From assembly GCA_024760905.1 (NCBI GenBank), contig CM045751.1, positions 13,881,001 to 13,945,000 on the forward strand: 64,000 nt of DNA. The letters run 5' to 3'. The DNA comes from Plotosus lineatus (Eukaryota; Chordata; Actinopteri; Siluriformes; Plotosidae). The notes under the pieces were generated by a model that was not told the DNA's origin, ran no database searches, and worked only from the letters and a program-made list of their open reading frames with translations. This document shows, in pieces, positions 1 through 12,447 of the stretch. Position 1 is the stretch's first letter, and each line of letters starts with the position of its first letter. Position numbers and translations under genes: made by a program.

Positions 1-552
1 TTACGCTCAAAGGAAATCAATTCTGTTCATGACTCAAATCTGTATTTATTCCACGGGAGAGCTCATATCCTATTGTATTAATCATGTCAAAATCAAACCT
101 ATTGATCTACCAATATATCCACAAACAATTTTACTCTGTCCACTGGAGAAGGATTGACCGGCTATTGATGAGAGCATCACCTTGGTGGTCACCACAGAGA
201 TCACCGCTGCAGTTAGAGTGGGGAACCAGGCTCAAATTGCAACTGACTCAGCCATAAAGTGGACTCAGATTTCAGCATCCAGCCAGTTTTTTTTTTTCCC
301 CCCACAGAGGTTAGTCCAGTGCTTGTTTAGACCTTCACTATTTTGAGTCCTTTTTCTCTCACTGACAAGGTCAGTTTAAGTTTGTCCAAGCCTGGACCCA
401 GAGTGGTTTCCCTGAGTGTTTCCAAGCCATTTCTGAGATGCCTGGGATAGGAAGGTTATGGTATTATCATGGTCAGCACTATTGTTTCACAATGAGAACC
501 CCATGTTTGACAAGGCTATTTATTTATTTATTTTATTTATTTTTTTTTTGTA
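1..552. other. Unassigned AT-rich sequence
   Basis: No gene or clear repeat is seen beyond short T-rich tracts near 280-300 and 520-550. No open frame here looks like a protein family. Confidence 0.5.
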
Positions 553-735
553 TGGAGTTTACATGTTCTTCCCTTATTTGTGGGAGTATCCTCTGGGTGT
601 TCTAGTTTCTTCCAACAGCCCAAAGACATGCACGTTTAATCAACTGGCAATTCTGGATTGCCCCTAGATATGAGTGAATAGTTGGATGGATTTTAGCCCT
701 GCAAGAGACTAATGAGCTGTTTGCTCCACCTTCTG
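553..735 (+). repeat. SINE M (Mermaid-like) fragment, head missing
   Basis: This is a degraded copy of the Mermaid-like SINE body. It shows 'tggagtttacatgttct', then a decayed 'ctcctgggtgctcc' segment, then 'cccaaagacatgcacg'. It ends with a form of 'agccctgcgatgagc'. The tRNA-like head is absent. The family call rests on similarity to the better copies at 36180 and 49823. Confidence 0.6.
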
Positions 736-2114
736 GACAACCCTCAAGAACGTGGAATCTCCTAATTGTAACTTAATTTGTGTAATGAGATTTTTTTCAG
801 ACCCAAAGCTTTGCCTCATTTTTTTTTCTTGTTTAAATTACTTATCGCATTGCTCTGTACATGCTGTAGTTTTATATGTAAAAAAAAAAAAAAAAAAAAT
901 GGTGTTTGTGTATAAACACATATTCCTTTAAAATATGACACTTTGTGGAAGCACATCAGCAAATTCTTGTAATTCTACTACGAGCCAATTTATACTTCAC
1001 TGACATCAGATACGCTGAATAATTACTGCACGATTGGCACGCACCGATGTTCACTCTGCAGGTGCCAGCTATGCCTGTCCTCCATCCTGCAATTAACAGT
1101 GAAGCAATGCGGCCCTGAAGATGTCAATACTTAATTTTATTTTGTCACACTTTATACTGTCTTGCGCCATAAGTGCCAGCATCACAAAGTTCTAAAACCC
1201 AAAAGTAAGTAGAGTGTCTCCTGTTTTTCGATATCCAGGTTCTTACTCTCCTTTCTCCAAGAAATCTGCTAAAAACAAAAGTTTTAAATTCTTGCGGAAA
1301 AAAAAGGTTCCTACTCTCAAGTCTGTGCTTCCATATTTTGTTCCATATTTCCATGCAATCTTTCTAGGATGAATCAGAAACCTTGTTTGTGGGAAATATC
1401 ATGTAGCACTTTCATCTGATTCACACCGGCTATGATACACCTTCCACTGGAATTTTCATAAAATATTTGGATTTGCTTTTACATGCTACCCTCATAACAA
1501 ATAAAACCTTGAAGAAAATAAACAAATGAACACAGTGTTTATAATGAATGAATGAATGAATGAACGAACGAATAGATGAATGAGTCATGTCTTGCGTCCA
1601 CCACAGGGTCTCAATTCAGTAATATGTACTTGATACAGCTCTAAAGAAAACAGAACAGTTTGAATTTTCCGAAGGGATCCAAATCTTCAGTATTGCACCA
1701 TGAGAAACCTAGAAACTCATTTCAACCTCATTTTTCTTTCAGTCAATATATCTTATCTTTTTTCTTGACACTGTTTGCTGCAGTCGGCCCAGATTGTCCC
1801 ACGTCACTGTCTCTGCATTGCATCCACCAGTTTTCTAAATTTAAAACACAGATTTGAAGATTTCCTACAGAGTAAGAAAAAAAACCACAGCCACACTAAT
1901 AACGCCTTAATACACTTATTCCTAAAAGCCTACTGACATGCACAAAATTCTCAAGATATAAAATATCAAAATTCTTCTCTGTTCTGACAAAGATGATTCA
2001 TATCCTGCTTTTATTTTGGTGCAGTTTGGTGGTATTCTTAGAACATGACCTATTAGTGCTAAACAAGCAAACAAACAAATAAACAATATGCCTTCTCAGC
2101 ATCCCCAAAATTCT
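736..2114. other. Unassigned sequence with simple repeats
   Basis: The stretch contains a poly-A run at about 881-899 and a (GAAT)n tract at about 1543-1580. No coding region or recognisable transposon is seen. Confidence 0.5.
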
Positions 2115-2135
2115 GTATGTGTGTGTGTGTATGTG

Positions 2136-2201
<66 letters not shown>
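2115..2201. repeat. Compound (GT)n(TA)n microsatellite
   Basis: About 20 bp of GT-rich repeat runs directly into about 60 bp of perfect (TA)n. Predicted Tyr/Ile repeat peptides here come only from the dinucleotide repeat and are not genes. Confidence 0.95.
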
Positions 2202-2203
<2 letters not shown>

Positions 2204-3182
2204 AGACTCTCTGTCAAGCAGAAAACCAGAGTATTGGTTTTGGCTTTTCCTATAATTACTGTGTACTGCAAACTGCATGCAGAGTGAAAGCTCCATGGGA
2301 CAGTTTTATTTTTCGGTGAGCCATTGTTTCTGGACTAACATGGAGTTGTGCCCTATCCACTAGACCATCACTGCCTTGTCTCGCCAATTTATTAAACCTA
2401 TTTTTTTTTATTAACTTTGACTTAAAATAACAGTCTGATTTTACTGAGTAATATTTCCCAGCTGCATTATTGATTAAATTGTTATTCAAAAACGTATTGA
2501 TAAATTTCTTCTTATAATTAAAACTGATTAAATTAATATTTAATTCCTGTTTTTGTCTGGAAAAATGTCTTGTCGCGGAGACTTAATTTCACTTACAAGA
2601 CTATATTCATTTCATTTCAGAAAAGTAGTCAGATGGCCTTGTTTACAACTAAATTTATAATATTATAGCAAATTTAACATCATATTGAAAAAGTAAAAGC
2701 ATCACACGAGGTCACTAGTGCCTCTGAAACGTGGCGATGATGGTCCAAGACTCCCAGATGCTCGTCATGATGAATAATTATCATATTAAAACAACAAGAC
2801 ACCTTCAAGATGTTCAAATTACAAATAATAAAAAATTGTAACTTCTCCTGAAGTGCTTGATGCCCAGGCCACTTGTAAGCCAGTTTAATACACAGTAAGC
2901 TGTTTTAGAGGGCAGCTCGTTCATCAAATGATCAGAAAACAGTCTGTTATCAACCCTATGGTGAGCAATCTGAGCCAGCTGTAGGTTTGAAACACAATGG
3001 GAAGCGATTATCGATTGATATTTGCTGATGTTTGCACCCATCTTATACAGCATTCGGATACCTGTGTACTGGAGGTAACTTTAAACCACAAGCTTTCACT
3101 TTCATACATGTCTCGCCCTTCGGGGAAATCTGGGTCAAGCAATTCTTTAGATGGTCAATAACAATATTAGTGGGATAGGGAT
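2202..3182. other. Unassigned AT-rich sequence
   Basis: No coding region, TIR or SINE head is recognised. Short open frames lack family motifs. Confidence 0.5.
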
Positions 3183-4012
3183 ATGATCTTCTTCTTTTCC
3201 TTTCGGCTGTTCCCTTCAGGGGTCATCACAGCAAATCATCTGCCTCCATCTCACCCTATCCTCTGCATCCTCTTCTCTTACGCCAACGACCTTCATGTTC
3301 TCCTTCACCACATCCAGAAATCTCTTCTTTGGTCTTCCTCTAGGCCTTTTGCTTGGCAGTTCCAACCTCAGCACCCTACTACCAATATACTCACTATCCC
3401 TCCTCTGTACATGTCCAAACCATCTCAATCTAGCCTCTGTGACTTTGTCTCCAAAACCTCTTACATGTGCTGTCCCTCTGATGTGCTCATTCCTGATCCT
3501 ATCCATCCTCGTTACTCCCAGAGAGAAGCTCAACATTTTCATCTCTGCTACCTCCAGCTCTGCCTCCTGTCTTTTCCCCAGGGCCGCTGTTTCTAAACCA
3601 TACAACATCGCTGGCCTCAACACCGTCTTGTACACTTTTCCTTTCATTCTTGCTGATACCTTCCTATCACATATCACGCCGACCACTTTTCTCCAACCAT
3701 TCCAACCTGCCTACACACGCTTCTTCACCTCTTTTCCACACTCTCCATTGCTCTGGATTGTTGAGCCGAAGTACTTAAAATCCTTCACCTTCTTTATCTC
3801 TGCTCCCTGTAACCTCACCGTTCCTCTTGGGTCCTTCTCATTCACACACATGTATTCTGTCTTACCGAGGCCAACTTTCATTCCTCTCCTTTCCAGGGCA
3901 TACCTCCACCTCTCTAGATTTTCCTCCACTTGTTCTCTGCTCTCACTACAGATCACAGTGTCATCCGCAAACTTCATAGTCCATGGAGATTCTCGTCTAA
4001 CCTCTCACAGGG
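3183..4012 (-). pseudogene. RTE-like LINE, 3' part of reverse-transcriptase ORF (5'-truncated)
   Basis: On the minus strand the sequence encodes the end of a non-LTR retrotransposon ORF. It starts near the catalytic box, read as SPWTMKFADDTVIC with both aspartates kept. It continues through EENLERWRYALERRGMK, KTEYMCVNEKD, DFKYFGSTIQSNGECGKEVKKRV and MLYGLE. It ends in the RLRWFGHVQRRDSEYIGSR domain and RWRQMICCDDP followed by a stop. The reading frame breaks between about 3690 and 3710. The 3' end carries the typical tail, whose + strand form reads cttttcctttcggctgttcc. The N-terminal endonuclease and most of the polymerase are missing, so the copy is dead. Assignment to the RTE clade rests on the FGHV-type C-terminus. 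Confidence 0.85.
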
Positions 4013-5365
4013 AGGCATAGGCATATGATATTGAGTAAATAATTCAGCTCAAAAATTCATTTTCCTGTATTTCTGCTTATAACAGTTTCCACATGTTAGG
4101 ACTTTGGAAAGCACATCATGGTGTCTTGTTCAGGAACTGTTTTGGGGAAGGTATGGTAACCGTATGTGTCAGTTCAGGGCTTGCCCTGCTAATGGTAACA
4201 TGTAAGCCAGTACAACCTGTTGCATGGTCGAGTGGTCGGCGACTAAACCGGCTTCCCCACCAGGTTTCAAATTTGGTGAGGAGGGTGGCTAGCAACCCGG
4301 TAGGAATAAAAACAAGACCTATCAAAGGGTGGATGAACTCCTGAGAGTCAGCGACCACCTAGCTAGAGATGGTGTCTCAATAAAAACACCCTGCAGAAAG
4401 AACTTTGGGTCTCTACTGCGGATTTTTTGCCCTTATGACAAGCTGTTCTGGCTGCCGCCTACGCCAGAATTCTGGCACGGCCCCAGATTAATGGTGACCA
4501 TTGCAAAACATAAATTGATGTACAGTTCATGCTGACGCAGACATTGTGTATGTATGGCTAACTACACATTTTGGAGAGCCAGTTGTTTTGTGGGTAGATT
4601 TCTTGTATGACGTCGCTTGCCTAGATCTACCAAGTGTCAGAAATTTCTCATGACTGCTCACAATTTTTTTCCATTTGCTTTTAATAGATCTTGAAAGATT
4701 CTACAGTTTATTCAAGACTCTTGGTGGCCACCAAGCCATCTAAACTGTGGTCAGAAATGGCCTAAAAGCTGCTTTATTCCTTTTTTTTAATGTGTATGTA
4801 GGTAATCAAGCACATTTTAAGTATTTTTTTTACCAATGACTTTGATCCAATATTTGATGTTGCATGATAACGACAAGACTTTATTCCAGTCTATGATAGA
4901 TATGTTTCTCTTTAATTAACTGTAAAATTTCCTGTTGATTTTGCAAACCAACCCGGATACTTGTAGGATTAATTTAATCTATAGTTGATAAAATCAGTTA
5001 ATCAGAATTGATGTTATCAGTTGTTGTCAGTGTTGGGCACAATGAAACAAAATGTTTGTCCATGACTGTGTACGGAATACAACAGGTATTCACCTCGGAC
5101 TCGGTGGTTACAGTTGTATTGAATATTGAAAGTATTACAAATTCATCTGCATCCACCTCGCTTTCCCTAGTTAAATAAAATTTCATAAAATAATCTTTTA
5201 ATGAGAAGATACTGTCAAAAAGCAGTTTTACAAAAAGCCCTGTCTAGTATAAGGACGTTAATGAGAACACCATGAACCCCCAGAGAAAAAAAACATTCTG
5301 AGACAGACTAATGAGGAAACCTTGGGCTGTGTTCAGAGCTGGGTTACGCATTTGATCATGCTTTC
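4013..5365. other. Unassigned sequence
   Basis: The stretch is mostly AT-rich. A piece near 4200-4300 has a vaguely tRNA-like ring ('tggtcgagtggtcggcgac') but no B box I can defend. No coding sequence is recognised. Confidence 0.45.
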
Positions 5366-5711
5366 ATTCATTCATTTTCTGTAACCACTTAATCCCAATT
5401 AGGGTCGCAGGGAGGCTGGCACCCATCCCAGCCGACTCCGGACAGGGGCAGAGTACATCCTGTACAGCTCGCCAGGCCATTGCAGAGCAGAAACCCGCTG
5501 ACAGCTATGCAGCTACTCTTGACTGAAAGTCAGTAATGGTTCTTTTACCTGAACCTCACACCACAGACAGTGAGAGAGTTGACCGGCCTTTGATAACCCA
5601 GTTATCTCCACCTCCATTGACAACAGTGACAACCCGTTGGGAGTGGGGCTTGAACCCCCAACCTTAGGATCAGTGATCCAGCCCCTTTACCACCAGGCCA
5701 CCACTGCCCTA
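5366..5711 (-). repeat. SINE A, near full length
   Basis: This is a tRNA-derived SINE in minus orientation. Its right end is the complement of a tRNA-like head (A-box region 'gtggcctggtggtaaa', B-box region 'gggttcaagccc'). The body includes the complement of 'aaccattactgac'. The left end is the type A tail, read on + as 'ttcattttctgtaaccactt'. Length is about 345 bp. No clean target-site duplication is visible. Confidence 0.85.
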
Positions 5712-6094
5712 CCTGTTTGATTTAATACAGAAACGATGCACAGTGGCATTGTGATGCACAGACCTGTTCTGAAATTACTTTAGTTACTCTCATTGGACGG
5801 AGTTTAAATAAAATAAACACGTGTTTAGCTTGTATATTATTCTGAGTTTGAGTTTTGTAATGTTAGATCAAGAGAAGAATAACCTCATAACTGCAATTGA
5901 ACAGTTGACAGATAGGAAGCTCAAATTTGTAAATGTTTCATCACAACCTGATGGCACCAGATGAGACCAAGAAGAGAAGAAGGAAGACGACACTAAGTTG
6001 AATGATGCCATCTGTTTAATAAAATTTCACTTGTGCTATGATACAATGGCTGTTTTTCCCCCTGTAAGATCTGTGTAATGTTAAATGAGCCAGA
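5712..6094. other. Unassigned sequence
   Basis: Nothing recognisable lies between the two SINE A copies. Confidence 0.45.
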
Positions 6095-6396
6095 TACCTA
6101 ATTAGGGTCACATGGAGGCTGCTGCCCATTTCAGCCGACTCTGGGCGAGGGAAGATTACATCCTGTCTGACTTTCAACCCCATCACAGGGCAGAAATACA
6201 CTGACTGCTATGTAGCTACTCTTTATGAAAGTCAACAATGGTTCTTTACATGCCTCACACCACAGACAGTGGGAGACATGGGAGACATAGCTGCACTGGG
6301 GGGGCAGCAGTGACAACCCACTGATGATAGGGTTTAAACCTTCAAACTTTGAATCAGTAATCCAGCAACCTACCACCGGGTTACCAGTGCTCTGCA
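6095..6396 (-). repeat. SINE A, diverged copy
   Basis: Same family and orientation as the copy at 5366. The tail begins at 'taattagggtcacatggagg' and the tRNA-like head is eroded. It carries many substitutions and small deletions, so it is older. Confidence 0.8.
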
Positions 6397-6462
6397 CCTG
6401 GTAAGGTTCCTTACCTTAACCTTAATTCTCTCAGTGCCAGAAGGCACATAAGGCTCTGACAT

Positions 6463-7481
6463 CACTTTTTTTGCAACTGCACGGCGTGCCGAGTTCCATT
6501 AGGTCCAGCCAGCAATGGTTCTCTCCATCTCAACCATTTTTCGCCAAGTTGTTTTTGGGAGGCTTCTATTCCTCCGTTTTTCTGGTGTCTAGGGCCACAT
6601 ACAGTCAGCCTGCGGGTCCTTTCTCAGGACATGGCCTATCAAGTTCCATCTCCGTCTTCTCACCTCCTCACTGATCTTCTCTGCCCTTGTCATCTCAAGA
6701 ATTGTCTGGTTGGAGATGTGCTGTTGCCATCTGATCTTGAAGATCCTCCTGAGACACTTGCTCTGGAAGGTGTCTACTTTCCCTTCCTTTCCTTTTCTCA
6801 GCGTCCAGGTCTCACATCCATAGAGTAATACTGACAGTACTAGGCTCTTAAAGAGTGAAGTTTTCGTCCGTCTGCCGATGTCTCTGGCTTGCCAGATTCT
6901 CGAGAGTCATTTGAATTGGGTGTTGGCCAGGACCACTCTCTTTCTGACATCTGCTGTGCCTCCACCAGGAGGCAACACCTCCTTCATGCAACTCATCATC
7001 TCCACGGTAAATTATCATTTGCCTTGTCGCTAACTTTGTCCTGCCTGCTCCTGTCCCATCTGCTTTCACTGATTCTGAGTGTGTCCAGGTGGTATCCCTC
7101 CATCTCTCTTGCGATCTGTGCTGCTGCTCCTCCTCTGTACATTATCCATACATTCCAGTGTCCAATGGTGAGGTTAGTTTTGGGACTTGCAAGGAACCTT
7201 GTCGGACATTGGGTTTCCCGGATGCTTTCACAGATCGTTGTCATGGTGTCGGCGATCCCCGCTCCTCTGTGGCTTTCTTGATTAGTGTTGTCCAATGTTT
7301 CTGTAACTGTCTTGTTTTTACAGGAGGAGTTAGCCTTCTGCCCAACCCCCAGACTTGGAGGACCAGGATTTTCTGTCAGGGGGTTCTTCCCTTAGACTGC
7401 GTTCGTCCATGTGTGCAATCCCCCATCCACCACCCAGGGGCCGTGCCCCTGTGCCATGCAGTCCCAGCGCGAGGAGCCTGA
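6463..7481 (-). pseudogene. LINE of a second type: endonuclease N-terminus joined to RT C-terminus
   Basis: On the minus strand the 5' part (7481 to about 6960) resembles the start of a LINE ORF with an APE-type endonuclease. It reads GHWNVWIMYRGGAAAQIAR, a decayed 'TWNVRTM' motif, followed by LDTLRISESRW and MIIYRGDDELHEGGVA. The next part (about 6920 to 6470) resembles the end of a reverse transcriptase ORF. It reads LFKSLVLSVLLYGCETWTL, FQSKCLRRILKIRWQQH and RRRRWNLIGHVLRKDPQ. The polymerase core that should separate the two is absent, so this copy is internally deleted, and several stops and frameshifts are present. Its motifs differ from the FGHV-type RTE copies elsewhere in the window. 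Confidence 0.75.
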
Positions 7482-7795
7482 TACAGTAATATAGGATTAT
7501 TCATGAAAAGTGCCAGCTATGAAAAGATCCACAGAGGAGATCAGATGAGAAACATCTGTACTGGAAACAAAATTTTAATCAGACTCACATCCTAATTGGA
7601 GACACTGCTTATCTTGAGGAGGATCTTTTTTCTTTTATACAGATAAAGTTATAAAAGCAAACAAGCTTAGAAGATGAAAGCATAGTTCATCATTTAAATC
7701 ATCAGCATGGTTTCTTTACACGAGACAAAGCCAAATTAGTTAAAAACCTTGCCATCGTTAACATGCATCAAAATACTGATAAAGTAACCTGCATA

Positions 7796-7830
<35 letters not shown>

Positions 7831-8039
7831 TACATACATGCACGCATACACACACACCACAATTTCATGATCTTGATTTGGTATTTTAAAACTTCATTTG
7901 TTTCCGTACAAGCTCCAGAAAAATAAAAAGATAAGATGAGAACTGGATAAAGTGCTTTTCTATAATCTGCTCAAGTTGATAATAAAGAGAGAAGCCATGT
8001 TGTTGCATCGAATTTGCAAAGTTGATGAATTTGATTCCT
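7482..8039. other. Unassigned sequence with (CA)n
   Basis: A (CA)n tract lies at about 7796-7826. No gene or transposon is recognised in the rest. Confidence 0.5.
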
Positions 8040-8218
8040 AGATCCAGAATGATATTACTCATATACATATATGAATATGTATTTATTGATATTATATACA
8101 CATATACATGTACGTATATGTCAGTCAAGAGGGGGTTGGGTGGGTGATCCTACTTTGCAGATTTCGATGGTCGCGTGGGGATCTCGGTCCCAATTAACCG
8201 TGGAAAGTGAGGGGTCTG

Positions 8219-8219
<1 letters not shown>
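8040..8219 (+). mobile_element. Tigger-like MITE, right half only
   Basis: The sequence matches the right halves of the elements at 12448 and 13582. Shared pieces are 'tatttattgatattatatac', a decayed G-run, 'gatcctactt', 'tcggtcccaattaaccg' and an eroded terminal repeat 'aaagtgaggggtctgtg'. The left half is missing. A GT/TA microsatellite has grown from its right end. Confidence 0.65.
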
Positions 8220-8346
<127 letters not shown>

Positions 8347-8937
8347 TTTCCTAGCCCTGCGATAGACTAACACCCTGTTCAAGATGTAACCTTGCATCTT
8401 GTTTGAAGTCAGCTAGGATTTAACGGATGAGTGCTATGAATAATAGATACATGGAAATTAGAAATCTTGTTTTTATTTTATATTATATAACACACGACAG
8501 CTGCAATTTATCATATAAATTGTAGAATTCTCCACATACTGCACAAATTCATATGAGCACCCAAAACCTACAAACATGGTCAGCCCCAAAACTACGACTT
8601 CCTGTTCCATCGTTGTAATATGATTATGAGGGGCTTTTTCTCCTTGTTTGGTCTGGCTTAGTCATGTTTGCTAATTGCCTGAACTCTGCTTCCATGGTGA
8701 CCCTGCATCTGCCTGACTTTTTGGATCTTTCTGCCTTCTGACAGCCATGGTCTATAGGTTAAAGAAGAGGGATATAACCCAAAGCTTGCTGGGTCCGTTT
8801 CCAGAACTGGCGAGGAAAAAAAATACGTACATGGTTGACTTGCCCTCATGCAAAGTACTTAACCTCGGTTAGCCCCCTTGGTTCAGGTTTGCTGTGCACT
8901 GTTGCTATGCCAACAGGTTGTGTGTGTACACTACTGG
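8347..8937. other. Unassigned sequence
   Basis: No gene, SINE head or TIR is recognised. Confidence 0.45.
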
Positions 8938-9026
8938 TGTCTTCTTTTCCTTTCGGCTGTTCCCTTCAGGGGTCGCCACAGCAAATGATCTGCCTCCATC
9001 TCTCCCTATCCTCTGCATCTTCTACT
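8938..9026 (-). repeat. RTE-like LINE, extreme 3' end
   Basis: About 85 bp matches the 3' terminus of the LINE copies at 3183 and 24100. It starts at the tail (+ strand 'cttttcctttcggctgttcc') and extends into the last codons of the ORF, the complement of 'gatggaggcagatcatttgc'. This is an extremely 5'-truncated insertion. Confidence 0.8.
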
Positions 9027-9224
9027 CTATGATGGGTTAAATGCAGTCAAAGTCACTGCTTACTACTTTAAAAATTAAATTACATCTGCATATCCTTGAG
9101 CCTCAACACCACAATTTTACCTTCTCCACATGTGCACCATACACCATCATATTTTATTTTGTTCCTTTTTTGTTGTTGTTGTTTTGGAGCTCAAGTTTTT
9201 GTAAACACACTCTTGCTCATTCAT

Positions 9225-9550
9225 TTGATGAACGGCTTAATATTGTTAGGGTCACGAGGACGCAGGTGGCTATCACACGGGGTGAAAGTGGAGTACACCT
9301 TGAACAGCGAACAGACCATTTCACAGCGCCCCCCCCCCCCCCCCACACACACACACACACCTATAGGTAATCTGAAAAATCCAAATGGCCTAATGTGCAT
9401 GTCTTTGGATGATGGGAGGACATCAGAGTACTCAGAGGAAATCCATGCAAGCACGGGGAGAACATGCAACCTCCACACAGTAATGCTGAAAGCTGGCACT
9501 CAAACCCAGGACCTTCTTGCTTGGAAGGCAGATGTGTTTACCATGACTTG
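9225..9550 (-). repeat. SINE M (Mermaid-like) copy
   Basis: The minus-oriented Mermaid-like SINE shows the complement of 'cagcaagaaggtcctgggt' near 9515 and of 'gtgtggagtttgcatgttct' near 9465. 'catgtctttggatgatggga' lies at about 9400, and a tail with 'gaacggcttaatattgttag' lies at the left. A C15/CA tract interrupts the body at about 9331-9361. A (CA)n tract follows at 9558-9588. Confidence 0.75.
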
Positions 9551-9554
9551 GTAA

Positions 9555-9590
<36 letters not shown>

Positions 9591-10183
9591 ATTTGTGCTT
9601 AATATGGTGGTTTGGTGGTTCACACATTATCAAAAAATACATATGAAATGTGCTGAAAGATACAAAATGTTTGTTATAAGTGCATAAAGTGTATTAAAAT
9701 TATCTTCGCACATCAACTATATGCCTAGAAATTGGCTCCTGACAGAACAGCTCTCAGTTGCTTTATCTCTGATGTATCATAATGTTAAAAGTTGATAAAA
9801 CAGTGGCGGCATAATGACTCTCTGATCTTAACTAGATGATGATGAAGTGTTGAAACCATACTGCTGTTTATAGAGTACAAGCACTTATCTGAGACCCATG
9901 ATACAGTCCATCGAGACCCATGATATAGTCCATTTACTTTTTCTCTTTTCCATCATTTTCTTTTCCTGGCTTTGTCTGTTTCCTTCCGTTTTTTTTATTT
10001 CTGACATCTCTGTAATATTGTTTCTCGTTTAGTGGAATCAAAAAAATGATATAATTATCACAGAATTCAAGATCCCAGTTCAATAAATAAATGAATTAAG
10101 TGATTTGTTGAAGAAAACAATTGAAGAATAGAATAATTTTTGTGAATTGAGTTGAAAAATACAAATGATACACTTGTGATAGG
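9551..10183. other. (CA)n tract then unassigned AT-rich sequence
   Basis: A (CA)n tract at 9558-9588 borders the SINE. Two imperfect copies of 'gagacccatgatacagtcca' lie at about 9892-9932. Nothing else is recognised. Confidence 0.5.
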
Positions 10184-10478
10184 CATTTGTGACCCGGTGT
10201 TGGGTAGTGGATTATACTCATCCCACGATCAGTGGTTCAAACCCCACTGTCACCAGGTTGCCGCCCCCCCCCCAAAAAAAAAGCCGGCCGTGTCTTTCAG
10301 TGTCTCTGGTGACTGGCATGTGAAACAACCATTGCTGACTTTCGTCAAGAGTAGCTGCATAGCCGTCAGCGTGTTTCTGCCCTGTGATGGCCTGGAGAGA
10401 TGTCCAGGGTGTACTCTTCCCTCTGAAATCAGCTGAGATGGGCACTCGCCTTCCTGTGATCTTCATTAGGATTAAGCG
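10184..10478 (+). repeat. SINE A, diverged copy
   Basis: The plus-oriented copy has a decayed tRNA-like head ('ggttcaaaccc' as B box). The body contains 'aaccattgctgactttcg' and 'catagccgtcagcgtgtttc'. The type A tail ends 'attaggattaagcggttcag'. A C10A9 run sits in the body at about 10264. Confidence 0.85.
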
Positions 10479-10776
10479 GTTCAGAACATGAATGAACAAT
10501 TTTTATTTAATTTATTTCCTGATAATTTACTTCACAGCTCTTTTGAATGATCAATTCTGATTGGTCAGAAGATTTTTTATCACAAGATTACCTCACACTA
10601 ATTAGCTTTAATATTGTACTTAATTTAACTGTAATAAGAGTTTACAAAGGAACTTTTTGGTAAAACGACCATGTATTTTAAAGCTATATCCAAGTTAAAT
10701 GCATATTAATATAATATTAATATTATGTACCTATTACACAGCTGTTACTGTAGAATGTTCTTATTGTACTATGCAA

Positions 10777-10808
<32 letters not shown>

Positions 10809-11104
10809 GTGTTTTGGAATGAGATCTATATAATCTTTATATCTCTTTATGTAACTGGAACATTTGTACATCATCATTGAACCCTTTAGATGCATCAGAC
10901 CGCCATCTCCTGCTCATCACATTGTCTTTGGGGAGATTTCTTGGGAAAATAGTTCCCTGGGTGGTTTCTATTTGTGAGGCATCATCTCGCAAAAGATATG
11001 AAGTAAAATCTTAGGCTAGCTTCTTTCTTTGATACTCATTACCTGAAACTCTGTCAAGATTGGACCAAATGACGAACCACTTTTTCAGTACGAAAACAGA
11101 GCAT
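10479..11104. other. Unassigned AT-rich sequence with (GT)n
   Basis: A (GT)n tract lies at about 10780-10808. No gene is seen. Confidence 0.5.
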
Positions 11105-11453
11105 TTTCATTCATTCATTTTCTGTAACCGCTTCATCCTAATTAGGGTCGCGGGGAGACTGGTGCCCATCCCAGCCAACTCAGGGCAAGGGCAGAGTACA
11201 CCCTGGACAGCTCGCCAGGCCATCGCAGGGCGGAAACACGCTGACGGCTTTGCAGCTACTCTTGTCGAAAGTCAGCAATGGTTCTTTTACATGCCTCACA
11301 CCATAGACAGTGAGAGACATGGCCAGCCTTTGATAACCCAGTTAGCTGCACTGGGGGGGGGACAGTGACAACCTTGTGGTGAGTGGGACTCAAACCCCCA
11401 ACCTTTGGATCAGCGATCCGGCACCTTATACCACTAGACCACCACTGCCCTAC
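11105..11453 (-). repeat. SINE A, well-preserved copy
   Basis: A nearly complete minus-oriented copy runs from 'ttcattttctgtaaccgctt' at the left to the tRNA-like head complement 'accactagaccaccactgcc' at the right. The B-box region reads 'gggactcaaacccc' on +. A poly-A tract follows at about 11468-11485. Confidence 0.9.
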
Positions 11454-11782
11454 AGAGCATTTTAGCTAAAAAAAAAAAAAAAAAACAGAATAAAGCAAAG
11501 TAGATTAGATGCATACAGGGCCATCTCTTTAAGATATACAGTACAGTACTTACTGAATTTTAATTAGCAAAACCTTTATTGGCTGTCAAATTCAATAAAA
11601 TAACAAATTAAATCCTTTAAATTCAGCTTTTATCCTTTCTGGGGAGAAGTCCAGGTTCTTAGCTGATGGCCTGATTTGTTGGCCATATCATTGAGTTTTT
11701 CTGTGAATGAGTGTGTATCCATATGTGTGTATTATAGAATCCATCGGGATACCAAAGCACACTTTGAGAGAGAGAGAGAGAG

Positions 11783-11817
<35 letters not shown>

Positions 11818-12447
11818 GGGAGAGAGATTTTCATCTTATCCAGTGAACTGTCTCTCAGTCGAATTTCACATTGTTGATATAATGCTATTGACCTATAAAG
11901 AATGGAATTATTCCTGTGCCAGAATATCTGGTGCAAAAGTTTGATCTTCTTTGACCTGTCATGCCAGCTTAGAGTAAAATGTTAAGACTATTTTTTTGAT
12001 ACTTTGAATAATAAAGTCTCAAGAAAGGGGCAGAGCTTTTCACTAACAAATCCCCACAGTTATGAAACAGACATAGGCTCAGTATTTTAGTGTAGGTTGA
12101 AAGCATATTCGTTTAAAGAAGCCTTTTGCTACCGGCTTTTTTATTTGGTAAAGAAACAGATCTGGGTGTTTTATGGGAAGAAAGATCATTTCATGTCTGC
12201 AGCCTCAAAGAGCACAAGGTACCGCCACCATGCAGCATGGATTATGCAGTAAATGGGTGATACATGGGCACTGGTTTTAATTACTCGTGTGTTTGTCTCG
12301 TGATATGATCTGTCGTATGTGGATACGACCAAATTAGAGGGGTGAAGAGACCCTCTTTTTTTGTAAGATTTAAAGATGGCTGGGCTTTGACCTTTCAAGG
12401 TGACCAAAATTCAAAGCTACTGTAATTGTCGAAGTTGAAAGCTCAGA
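11454..12447. other. Unassigned sequence with (GA)n(GACA)n
   Basis: A compound (GA)n(GACA)n microsatellite lies at about 11763-11827. The rest holds no recognisable gene. Confidence 0.5.

Noticed and set aside
1145..1354. 69-codon minus-strand open frame
   Set aside because: No recognisable domain, codon pattern or neighbouring exon. A frame of this length is expected by chance.
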